The position numbers and the translations under genes were made by a program. A model generated the notes under the pieces. It ran no database searches and was not told the origin of the DNA. It worked only from the letters and a program-made list of their open reading frames with translations. Shown piece after piece: positions 18,388 through 25,203 of a DNA stretch of 64,000 nt; position 1 is the first letter of the stretch; every line of letters starts with the position of its first letter. Source of the DNA: Salinimicrobium terrae DSM 17865 (lineage in GTDB: Bacteria > Bacteroidota > Bacteroidia > Flavobacteriales > Flavobacteriaceae). Location: the NCBI RefSeq assembly GCF_000424665.1, contig NZ_KE384222.1, positions 179,660 through 243,659 of the forward strand, given 5' to 3'.

Positions 18388-19062
18388 TTAATTTATTTCA
18401 GGTTGCTGATCATTTTTTTCTTTTTTTGAAGCTTTCATCGGGCTGTTGATCCAATTGGCAATCATCTTTTTACCCTGCGGCGTTAAAACTGATTCCGGAT
18501 GAAACTGAACTCCCCGTACATCGAAGTCACGGTGGCGTAGGGACATGACCTCCCCGTTATCGTCATAGGAAGTAGCTTCAAGACAATCTGGTAGAGCTTT
18601 GTCTACCACCCAGGAATGATAACGACCGACTTCCAATTCGGGCTCCAGCTGGTCGTATAAAAATTCATCTGTCACGCAGAGTTTAATTTTTGATGAAACT
18701 CCGTGGTGAACTTCTGTAAGATTGATCAATTTTCCTCCGAATACCTCCCCAATGGCCTGCTGTCCCAAACACACCCCAAAAATACTCTTTTTGGAAGCGT
18801 AGGTGGAGATGATCTTTTTAAGTAATCCCGCTTCTTCCGGAATGCCCGGCCCCGGAGAGAGCAGGATCTTGTCGTACTTCTCGATTTCCTCGAGGTCCAG
18901 TTCATCATTTCTTCGAACAGTGACCTTACAGTCCAGCTCCTCGAGGTAATGAACGAGATTATAAACAAAGGAATCGTAATTGTCTATGACGAGGACAGAT
19001 GGAGCCCCACCCCGACCCTCCCCAATGGGGAGGGAGTTTTTATTATTTTTGCTATTCTTCAT
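18388..19062 (-). CDS. trpG: Anthranilate synthase component II (glutamine amidotransferase)
   Basis: A 224-aa class I amidotransferase giving ammonia to TrpE. The catalytic Cys is in GVCLGQQAIGE and the His/Glu in VQFHPES. The family normally starts at VLVIDNYDSF, but here 22 extra residues (MKNSKNNKNSLPIGEGRGGA and PS) precede it. No alternative start codon lies between, so the extension must be translated. It is encoded by a GC-rich palindromic repeat that has become the gene's 5' end. The last residues are a charged tail. Confidence 0.93.
   Translation of the reverse strand: MKNSKNNKNSLPIGEGRGGAPSVLVIDNYDSFVYNLVHYLEELDCKVTVRRNDELDLEEIEKYDKILLSPGPGIPEEAGLLKKIISTYASKKSIFGVCLGQQAIGEVFGGKLINLTEVHHGVSSKIKLCVTDEFLYDQLEPELEVGRYHSWVVDKALPDCLEATSYDDNGEVMSLRHRDFDVRGVQFHPESVLTPQGKKMIANWINSPMKASKKEKNDQQPEIN
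19001..19036. repeat. GC-rich palindromic repeat inside the trpG 5' end
   Basis: CCCTCCCCAATGGGGAGGG (19016-19034) is a perfect 8-bp-arm palindrome preceded by GGAGCCCCACCCCGA. It is far richer in GC than the flanks and resembles the CCCTCCCC...GGGGAGGG repeats common between genes in Bacteroidota. Here it is read as codons 10-21 of TrpG. Confidence 0.75.
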
Positions 19063-19080
19063 TTTTCTACTTTTTTAATT

Positions 19081-19154
19081 CCCCTTCTTTTCAAAAAGGG
19101 ATGCCTCCAGGACGGGTTGATTTGCTCCCCTCCTTCGGAGGGGCCGGGGGAGGC
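19081..19154. repeat. GC-rich repeat between trpE and trpG
   Basis: Contains CCCCTCCTTCGGAGGGG (19127-19143) followed by CCGGGGGAGG, directly abutting the trpE stop. It is similar in style to the repeat inside trpG 50 bp away. The hairpin could affect trpE-trpG mRNA stability. Confidence 0.65.
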
Positions 19155-20549
19155 TTAGATTTCTTCTGCCAACTCCAATGCTTTTTTAAGTGCTCCAATT
19201 TTATTATAAACTTCCTGTAGCTCCCCTTCGGGCGTTGATCCCGAAACTATTCCGGCACCGGCCTGATAATAGAGGCGGTGGTTTTTGCTGAGGAAGGACC
19301 TGATTATAATGGCATGGTTAAAATTTCCGTTGAAGTCCATGAAACCTATGGCACCACCATAGAAGTCACGGTTTACATTTTCATATTTTTCGATAAGCTG
19401 CATGGCCTTATGTTTTGGGGCACCACTTAAAGTTCCTGCGGGAAAAGTATCGGCCACCATTTGCATTGTACTTATATCTTTATTTTTGATCCCTGTCACT
19501 TTACTCACCAGGTGGATCACGTGAGAGAAATACTGGATCTCTTTGTAATTCTCCACTTTTACTTCCTTGCTGCTGCGGCTTAGATCGTTACGGGCGAGAT
19601 CAACCAGCATTACATGCTCGGCATTTTCTTTTTCATCGGCTGCAAGGATCTTTGCACTGGCAGCATCCTGTTCGTCATTTCCGGTTCGTTTAAAAGTCCC
19701 GGCAATGGGATGGATTTCGGCTTTTCCGTCTTTTACTACCAGTTGGGCTTCGGGCGAACTTCCAAAGATCTTAAAACTTCCGTAGTCAAAATAGAACAGG
19801 TAAGGAGAGGGATTCACATTCCGCAGTGCTCGATAGACATTAAATTCATCGCCTTTAAATGCCTGAGAGAATCTTCGGGAGAGGACCAGCTGAAATACAT
19901 CTCCGCGGTGACAGTGTTCCTTGGCTTTTAAAACCATTTGACGATAACCTTCATCGGTCTCGTTTGAAGCAGGTTCCCCTTCCGCAGTAAAAGGATAGGA
20001 AGCAAAATTCTTTACTTTAAGGAGCTGCTCTATTTGTTCAAGATTACTTTTTGAAGAATAGCTGTGGTCAAAAATGTAAGCTTCGTTGTTGAAGTGGTTG
20101 ATAGCAATAATGTTTTGATATATCGAATAATTGATCTCGGGAATCTCCAGGTCTTCTTTTTTCTTCGAAAGGTTAAGCTTCTCAAAATACTGAACTCCGT
20201 CATAAGCGATATATCCAAAAAGTCCTTCGTTAATAAAATTGAAGTTGGGGCCTGTAGTTTTAAATTTTTGCGAAAATTCGTGAAGGGCTGCAGGAACATT
20301 AAATTGAGATGTTATAGGAATCTCCCTGGAAGTACCGTCTGGAAATGTTTCTATAAAATGTTCTTTTTCAACCTTAACCCCCGCGATAGGATTGCAGCAG
20401 ATGTAGGAAAAGCTGTTTTCGTTCCCGTGATAGTCACTACTTTCCAGTAGCAGGCTGTTTGGGAAAATATCCCGCAGGCGTAGATAGACACTAACAGGTG
20501 TAAAGGTATCTGCCAGAAGTTTTTTATAGGTAGTGTTGAGTTCGTACAT
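19155..20549 (-). CDS. trpE: Anthranilate synthase component I
   Basis: A 464-aa chorismate-using enzyme from the ATG at 20549; an upstream start at 20606 would run through the attenuator terminator and is rejected. The N-terminal NSLLLESSDYHG carries the LLES feedback element that binds tryptophan. The C-terminal catalytic half has HPIAGTFKRTGN and GGAIGFMDF. First structural gene of the trp operon, controlled by the attenuator upstream. Confidence 0.97.
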   Translation of the reverse strand: MYELNTTYKKLLADTFTPVSVYLRLRDIFPNSLLLESSDYHGNENSFSYICCNPIAGVKVEKEHFIETFPDGTSREIPITSQFNVPAALHEFSQKFKTTGPNFNFINEGLFGYIAYDGVQYFEKLNLSKKKEDLEIPEINYSIYQNIIAINHFNNEAYIFDHSYSSKSNLEQIEQLLKVKNFASYPFTAEGEPASNETDEGYRQMVLKAKEHCHRGDVFQLVLSRRFSQAFKGDEFNVYRALRNVNPSPYLFYFDYGSFKIFGSSPEAQLVVKDGKAEIHPIAGTFKRTGNDEQDAASAKILAADEKENAEHVMLVDLARNDLSRSSKEVKVENYKEIQYFSHVIHLVSKVTGIKNKDISTMQMVADTFPAGTLSGAPKHKAMQLIEKYENVNRDFYGGAIGFMDFNGNFNHAIIIRSFLSKNHRLYYQAGAGIVSGSTPEGELQEVYNKIGALKKALELAEEI

Positions 20550-20580
20550 TTTTTCTTTTGTTTTACTGAAATGCAGGCAT

Positions 20581-20612
20581 AAAAAAAGGCTTGTCGTGAT
20601 TGACAAGCCTTT
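20581..20612 (-). terminator. trp attenuator terminator
   Basis: On the minus strand AAAGGCTTGTC pairs with GACAAGCCTTT around an AATCAC loop (11-bp stem), followed by a run of T. It lies between the leader peptide and the trpE ATG, 31 nt upstream of the latter. Its loop and 3' arm (TCACGAC) can instead pair with GTCGTGA at the leader stop codon. Confidence 0.9.
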
Positions 20613-20636
20613 GTATATGATTACAGGAGGTGTTGC

Positions 20637-20693
20637 TCACGACGTTTGACGTAAGTACTTCCACCACCAGTTATTTTTGTTTATCAGGTTCAT
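20637..20693 (-). CDS. trpL: trp operon leader peptide
   Basis: An 18-aa ORF: MNLINKNNWWWKYLRQTS. Three consecutive TGG codons (20669-20661) sense charged tRNA-Trp. When Trp is scarce the ribosome stalls there; the GTCGTGA segment spanning the leader stop (minus strand 20643-20637) is then free to pair with TCACGAC inside the terminator. When Trp is plentiful the ribosome covers it and the terminator forms. The ORF is followed at 25 nt by the terminator and then trpE, the classic arrangement. Confidence 0.92.
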   Translation of the reverse strand: MNLINKNNWWWKYLRQTS

Positions 20694-20701
20694 TTGAACA
20701 G

Positions 20702-20709
20702 CAAATATA
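20702..20709 (-). promoter_or_regulatory. Candidate trp operon -7 box (TATATTTG)
   Basis: TATATTTG on the minus strand is a full match to TAnnTTTG. It ends 8 nt before the trpL ATG, so transcription would begin almost at the start codon. No clear -33 TTG was found. Confidence 0.5.
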
Positions 20710-20805
20710 GAAGGGAAATAATTCTAAAAAAATATTTTTTGGAATTTTTTATCGTACAGGATAAATCCCGGACATCAAATGGGTTTAAAAAGAGCAGGTG
20801 ATTCT

Positions 20806-20813
20806 TATATTTG
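20806..20813 (+). promoter_or_regulatory. Candidate rhodanese gene -7 box (TATATTTG)
   Basis: TATATTTG lies 25 nt before the ATG of the rhodanese gene. It is the same motif as at the divergent trp promoter. Confidence 0.5.
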
Positions 20814-20838
20814 TGAGAAGAACTTAAAAAATTAGAAT

Positions 20839-21150
20839 ATGAAAGAAATAAATCAGGAAGAGTGGAGAGAGAAAATTGCCCAGGATGACAAGGCTGTTAT
20901 TCTCGATGTTCGAACCGAAGAGGAAGTAGAGGAAGGATATATTCCCGGAGCAAAGGTGATAGACATCCATAAAGGGCAGGAATTCATCGATGAAATTGAT
21001 AAACTTGATAAGAGTAAGAATTTTTACGTTTACTGCCGTAGTGGGAAGAGAAGTGCACAAGCCTGCGCTATCATGGATCAAAAAGGTTTTAGCAATACTT
21101 ATAATCTCATTGGAGGATTTTCGAAGTGGGAAGGAGAAAAGACAGAATAA
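20839..21150 (+). CDS. Rhodanese-like domain protein
   Basis: A 103-aa single-domain protein. The active-site loop YCRSGKRS carries the catalytic Cys. VILDVRTEEEVEEGYIPGA is the conserved N-terminal part. Single-domain rhodaneses carry persulfide sulfur; no partner gene defines its role. It has no signal peptide, so is cytosolic. It diverges from trpL. Confidence 0.92.
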   Translation: MKEINQEEWREKIAQDDKAVILDVRTEEEVEEGYIPGAKVIDIHKGQEFIDEIDKLDKSKNFYVYCRSGKRSAQACAIMDQKGFSNTYNLIGGFSKWEGEKTE

Positions 21151-21174
21151 TCCTACAAAAAATGTTAAACTTAT

Positions 21175-21208
21175 AAAAGGCAGAATTTGAGAAAGTTCTG
21201 CTTTTTTT
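21175..21208 (+). terminator. Terminator after the rhodanese gene
   Basis: GCAGAA and TTCTGC pair around TTTGAGAAAG, followed by seven T. Confidence 0.75.
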
Positions 21209-21396
21209 CTTTCCTACTTCAGCAGTAGCAGTAAGGGTTTGCTAAAAACTTTAACAACCCTAGAACGAGTTTTTTTATTACATTATTGGAGTTAAAAACC
21301 ACAAAAATGTGAAGGGAGTGATGTTAAATACTTTCGTTTATTGATTTAATAATATAGATTCGGGAAATCTTTTAATATTAACCAAATCTATTTACT

Positions 21397-22641
21397 ATGA
21401 ATTTAAAGAAGTACTACTCAGGTCTTGCGGCTGCATTAGCCCTTACCGCAATGGTGTCATGTTCGAAAGACGAGGCGAGAGAATTACCACCCCCCGAAGA
21501 GCCTCAGGCAGCTCAATCGTATTCTGAAGTTATTCCGGACCAGTACATTGTGGTGTACAGAGAAACGGGCAAAATGAGTGGAGACCACAGGCTTAATAGC
21601 TTACAGGTCCAGCAAAAAACTCAGGATGTTCTAATGATAAACGAGGTTAAAGGAGCAGAAGTCATTAAAGTATACAGTGCAGCTCTTTCCGGGGTAGCCC
21701 TTAAAATGTCAAAAAGTGATGCTTTAAAGCTTAGCCAAAGCAAGGACGTTGCCTATGTAGAACAAGATCGAATCGTTGCACTTGCGCCTCCTTGTGGTAC
21801 TCCCAATGGAGGTCCATGTCCTCCTCCGGAAGAAGGAGATGACGGTGGAGGTGATGACGGTGGAACCTCCTCTCAGGAAACCCCTTATGGAATTAGCCGC
21901 GTAAATGGTGGTGTAACTTATACAGGAACCAGTGTAGTCTGGGTAATTGATACTGGAATTGATCTTGATCATGAAGACCTAAATGTAGATGCTTCCCTTG
22001 GCTATAATGCTTTTACTTCGGGAAAAGACGGCGGGTCTTTAGATGATGGTAATGGCCATGGATCGCACGTTGCGGGAACTATCGCGGCACTGGATAATAC
22101 GGTGGGAGTCATAGGGGTTGCTGCCGGAGCTACTGTTATACCGGTAAAAGTTCTTGACAGCCGGGGAAGTGGTTCTTATTCTGGAGTCGTAGCAGGTGTA
22201 AATCACGTAGCTGCCAATGGAAATCCGGGAGATGTTGCGAACATGAGTTTGGGAGGTCCCGTTTCTCAGGCTTTGGATGATGCAGTACTTGCTGCTGCCG
22301 AGGCAGGTATAAAATTTGCACTTGCTGCAGGAAATGATGGTGCAGATGCGAATAATTCTTCCCCTGCGAAGGTCAACCACTCTAACGTCGTTACTATTTC
22401 AGCTATTAATTCCAGTGATACTTTCGCATCTTTTTCAAATTGGGGTAATCCACCTGTAGATTTTGCTGCACCGGGAGTGAGTGTTAAATCAACCTGGAAA
22501 GATGGAGGATATAATACTATTAGTGGAACTTCCATGGCTGCACCTCATACAGCCGGGGTTTGGCTACTGGGAAATATTTCCACAAGTGGTTACGCCTTGG
22601 GTGATCCAGATGGGGATGCAGATCCAATTTCTGTCCATTAA
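21397..22641 (+). CDS. Subtilisin-like S8 serine protease, lipoprotein
   Basis: A 414-aa precursor with a lipobox near residues 18-22 (MVSCS). An inhibitor I9-like propeptide (QYIVVYRE... VAYVEQDRIVAL, about 50-130) is followed by a Gly/Asp/Pro-rich linker (about 130-160) and the catalytic domain. The triad is Asp185 (VIDTGID), His221 (GNGHGSH) and Ser378 (GTSMAAPH), with the oxyanion Asn312 in AAGND. It is self-activating and probably surface-exposed. Conserved segments are complete; the C-terminus is short with no sorting domain. Confidence 0.93.
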   Translation: MNLKKYYSGLAAALALTAMVSCSKDEARELPPPEEPQAAQSYSEVIPDQYIVVYRETGKMSGDHRLNSLQVQQKTQDVLMINEVKGAEVIKVYSAALSGVALKMSKSDALKLSQSKDVAYVEQDRIVALAPPCGTPNGGPCPPPEEGDDGGGDDGGTSSQETPYGISRVNGGVTYTGTSVVWVIDTGIDLDHEDLNVDASLGYNAFTSGKDGGSLDDGNGHGSHVAGTIAALDNTVGVIGVAAGATVIPVKVLDSRGSGSYSGVVAGVNHVAANGNPGDVANMSLGGPVSQALDDAVLAAAEAGIKFALAAGNDGADANNSSPAKVNHSNVVTISAINSSDTFASFSNWGNPPVDFAAPGVSVKSTWKDGGYNTISGTSMAAPHTAGVWLLGNISTSGYALGDPDGDADPISVH

Positions 22642-22661
22642 AAAGACAATAAACTAGAATC

Positions 22662-22691
22662 AAAAAAAGCGTCTTTTGGGATGCTTTTTTT
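22662..22691 (+). terminator. Terminator after the S8 protease gene
   Basis: AAAAAAAGCGTC pairs with GATGCTTTTTTT (one G-T pair) around a TTTTGG loop, ending in T. Confidence 0.75.
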
Positions 22692-22714
22692 GCTTTTAAT
22701 GATATAGATCAGCC

Positions 22715-22742
22715 TTGCTCAAAAGCAAGATAATTACCTTTA
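22715..22742 (+). promoter_or_regulatory. Candidate racemase promoter (TTG-N17-TACCTTTA)
   Basis: TTG (22715-22717), 17-nt spacer, then TACCTTTA, one base off TAnnTTTG. The racemase ATG is 17 nt downstream. Confidence 0.45.
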
Positions 22743-22758
22743 GAAAAACTTACCAACC

Positions 22759-23436
22759 ATGCGTACTTTAGGCTTAATTGGTGGCACCTCCTGGCATTCT
22801 ACCATAGTATATTACCGGCTCATCAACGAGATGGCCGGGAAAAGAACCGGAACCCAGTCAAACCCTCCCCTCATACTTTACAGTCTTAATGTTGAATTAA
22901 TGCGGGAGCATGATGTAGACAAAATCAAGACTACTTATTTACACATAGCCAGAAAACTTGAAATTGCCGGCGCCCGTGCCATAGTAATATGTGCCAATAC
23001 CCCACACCTTGTTTATGAATACGTGCATAAAAAGATATCTATTCCAATACTACATATTGCTGATGCCTTAGGGCTGGAAGCTATGAGTAAAGGTTACAAA
23101 AAACTAGGTCTGCTAGGAACCCGCCCTACCATGAAAGGGGATTTTCTGAACAAGAGGCTCAAGGAAAACTTTGGGATTGATGTTCTTACTCCGGAAGTTG
23201 ATTTTATGGATGAGATACATCAATATATAGCTTCGGAACTCACACAGGGTAAGTTTACGGAATCTGCAAAATCTTTCTTTCTCGATCATATTCAACTACT
23301 GAAAGAAAAAGGTGCCCAGGCGGTTATTATGGGCTGTACCGAACTGCCAATTTTAATTAATGATGAAGATACAGATCTTCCATTGTTGCAAAGCACTAAT
23401 TTGCATGCAAAGATGGCCGTAAATTTTATCTTTTAA
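22759..23436 (+). CDS. Aspartate/glutamate racemase family protein
   Basis: A 225-aa cofactor-independent racemase. GLIGGTSWHST is the N-terminal substrate-binding loop. The two catalytic cysteines are Cys78 (VICANTPH) and Cys193 (MGCTELPIL). Both are intact, so the enzyme should be active on Asp, Glu or a related amino acid; the exact substrate is unknown. Monocistronic, between two terminators. Confidence 0.92.
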   Translation: MRTLGLIGGTSWHSTIVYYRLINEMAGKRTGTQSNPPLILYSLNVELMREHDVDKIKTTYLHIARKLEIAGARAIVICANTPHLVYEYVHKKISIPILHIADALGLEAMSKGYKKLGLLGTRPTMKGDFLNKRLKENFGIDVLTPEVDFMDEIHQYIASELTQGKFTESAKSFFLDHIQLLKEKGAQAVIMGCTELPILINDEDTDLPLLQSTNLHAKMAVNFIF

Positions 23437-23457
23437 CAAAACAGACCGTTACCAATA

Positions 23458-23487
23458 AAAAAGAGAGATCCCCCAATCTCTCTTTTT
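23458..23487. terminator. Strong bidirectional terminator
   Basis: Perfect 12-bp stem AAAAAGAGAGAT / ATCTCTCTTTTT with a six-base CCCCCA loop. It lies between the racemase gene and the convergent DUF1206 gene and can serve both. Confidence 0.9.
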
Positions 23488-23605
23488 CTTTTTTCTGAAC
23501 AAAAATTTACAAATACCTTTTTAATTAGTTTACCTAACTATTTCAAGGTATGGGTAAAGATAAGGATTAAAATCTTTAAAAACCTCTGGGGGATTACCCC
23601 TAATT

Positions 23606-24391
23606 TTAGCCGTGAAATCTTCTGTATTTTGCCATTAGGAACATATAGACGGCATAAGCCACAAGACCTGCAGCCACCAGCCCCATCAACCAGGCTCCGT
23701 AAGAAGATTCCTGAATAAACGCGAAAGCTTCCTGTGTGGTTTTAATCTCTGAAGGATTTGAATTTACGGCTGCCTGTATGGCGAAGAATCCAATGATTAA
23801 TAAGATTACGCCACGGGCAGTCAGGCCGAATTCAGCAGTTTTTTTAATGCTTTCTCTCCTTTTTTCATCAATGGATGCAAGCCCAAATTTCTTATAATAA
23901 TCATTTTTATAAGCCTTGACAATTTGGAAGATTCCGGCGATAATAATACCTGCACCTACTATTCCAATGATCCAGAGGCCTGTATCTGTTGCAAGAAAAG
24001 AAGATTGCTGGGCAGATGAAGAGCCGGAACTTCCGCTACCCGATCCAAACGCCTTTAAGGCTGCAAGAACACCGAACCCTAGGTACAGGAGCCCACTACA
24101 GAAAAAAGCAATACGTTTTGCCGTACCCTTCTTGTCGTCGCCAATATTTTCTGGATCTTTAATGGACTGTACAAATCTCCAGGCCGCATAACAGGCCAAT
24201 CCCAGTGCCATAAGAATAAGCAGGATATTTCCAAAGGTCTGTTTTTCAAGAAACTCAAGAACCTGTAATTGCCCTGCTTTTTGACCGCCCATATCAAAAG
24301 CGGCTTTAAAGGTCAATACTCCAATAATTCCATACACAACCCCTTTGGCTACAAATCCTGTCCGGGCCATGGTTTTAATATTATCATCCAT
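23606..24391 (-). CDS. DUF1206 membrane protein
   Basis: A 261-aa integral membrane protein with about six helices arranged as three repeated pairs. The first and third units share the pattern ARTGFVAKGVVYGIIGVL / GLTARGVILLIIGFFAI. This triple repeat is the hallmark of DUF1206. Function is unknown for the family. A Gly/Ser-rich loop (GSGSGSSGSSSAQQ) separates the central helices. Confidence 0.85.
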   Translation of the reverse strand: MDDNIKTMARTGFVAKGVVYGIIGVLTFKAAFDMGGQKAGQLQVLEFLEKQTFGNILLILMALGLACYAAWRFVQSIKDPENIGDDKKGTAKRIAFFCSGLLYLGFGVLAALKAFGSGSGSSGSSSAQQSSFLATDTGLWIIGIVGAGIIIAGIFQIVKAYKNDYYKKFGLASIDEKRRESIKKTAEFGLTARGVILLIIGFFAIQAAVNSNPSEIKTTQEAFAFIQESSYGAWLMGLVAAGLVAYAVYMFLMAKYRRFHG

Positions 24392-24520
24392 AATTTTTGG
24401 TGTTGGTTTTTTCTAAATTAAGGGAAACAGCTGTGACCACCAATGAATTATGTATATTTTAAGGGAATGTCCTAAAAAGCTAAGAAAAAGGAAAAATCTC
24501 CAGGGATATTTTTGCCTCTT

Positions 24521-24982
24521 TTACGTTTTTAGTAGCTTCTGTAATTCAATGTTTTCTTTTTTCTGAGAATGAGCGTAGGCGGTAATTCCCTGCGCGTCTC
24601 TCATTGTTTTATCTGCTCCGTTTTCCAGCAATAGCCGGGCTATTTCCTGTTGATCAAACATGGCAGCGAAAATAAGAGGGGTGGCCCCACCAAAATTACG
24701 GGCATTGACATCGGCACCGTTGGCTATTAACATGAGTGCGATATCCCTGTTACCTTTAAAGCATATCCCCATGAGAGCTGTGTTCCCGGCAACATCTTTT
24801 GCATCAATATCGGCTCCATGTTCTAAGAGGAGCCGGGCTATTTCTGGCTGTCCATTATATGTTGCCAGAACAATAGGAGGAAAGCCTTTAGGATCTTTTG
24901 TATTCACTAAAGAGGAATCTGCTTCAAGTTGTTCTTTTATATTTTCTGTGTTTCCTAATCTTATGTTTTCGTAAAAGTCCAT
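24521..24982 (-). CDS. Ankyrin-repeat protein
   Basis: A 153-aa protein from the ATG at 24982; a TTG at 25006 inside a palindromic repeat is rejected. It consists of about four ankyrin repeats (PPIVLATYNGQPEIARLLLE, then NTALMGICFKGNRD and TPLIFAAMFDQQEIARLLLE). No signal peptide or enzymatic domain. Presumably a protein-binding scaffold; the partner is not apparent from neighbours. Confidence 0.88.
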   Translation of the reverse strand: MDFYENIRLGNTENIKEQLEADSSLVNTKDPKGFPPIVLATYNGQPEIARLLLEHGADIDAKDVAGNTALMGICFKGNRDIALMLIANGADVNARNFGGATPLIFAAMFDQQEIARLLLENGADKTMRDAQGITAYAHSQKKENIELQKLLKT

Positions 24983-24994
24983 TTTTTTAATTAT

Positions 24995-25027
24995 AGTACC
25001 TTCCAAAAATGCCGTTTTGGAGGCTTG
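24995..25027. repeat. Dispersed palindromic element, copy 4
   Basis: AGTACCTTCC, AAAAATGCCGTTTT, GGAGGCTTG. Outer arms CTTCC/GGAGG and inner arms pair. It lies 13 bp upstream of the ankyrin ATG. Confidence 0.55.
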
Positions 25028-25203
25028 TTAGTTAAAGGTAATTTAGAAAAAGAGTTGATTATCTTAATTGTTTACTCATTCTCTTTATTAATCAGATTAT
25101 AAAAGTAGTCGATGAGGAACTTTGTATCATTCCTTACTTCAACTTTCTATCAGCTGCCCTAGGGTAAAATTAGGTTATTCTGCTCCCTCTTAGATATATT
25201 CCT

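Noticed and set aside
20550-20606. Longer TrpE start at 20606
   Set aside because: Would translate the attenuator terminator; the ATG at 20549 gives the normal N-terminus.
24983-25006. Longer ankyrin start (TTG at 25006)
   Set aside because: The codon lies in a palindromic repeat; the ATG at 24982 fits better.
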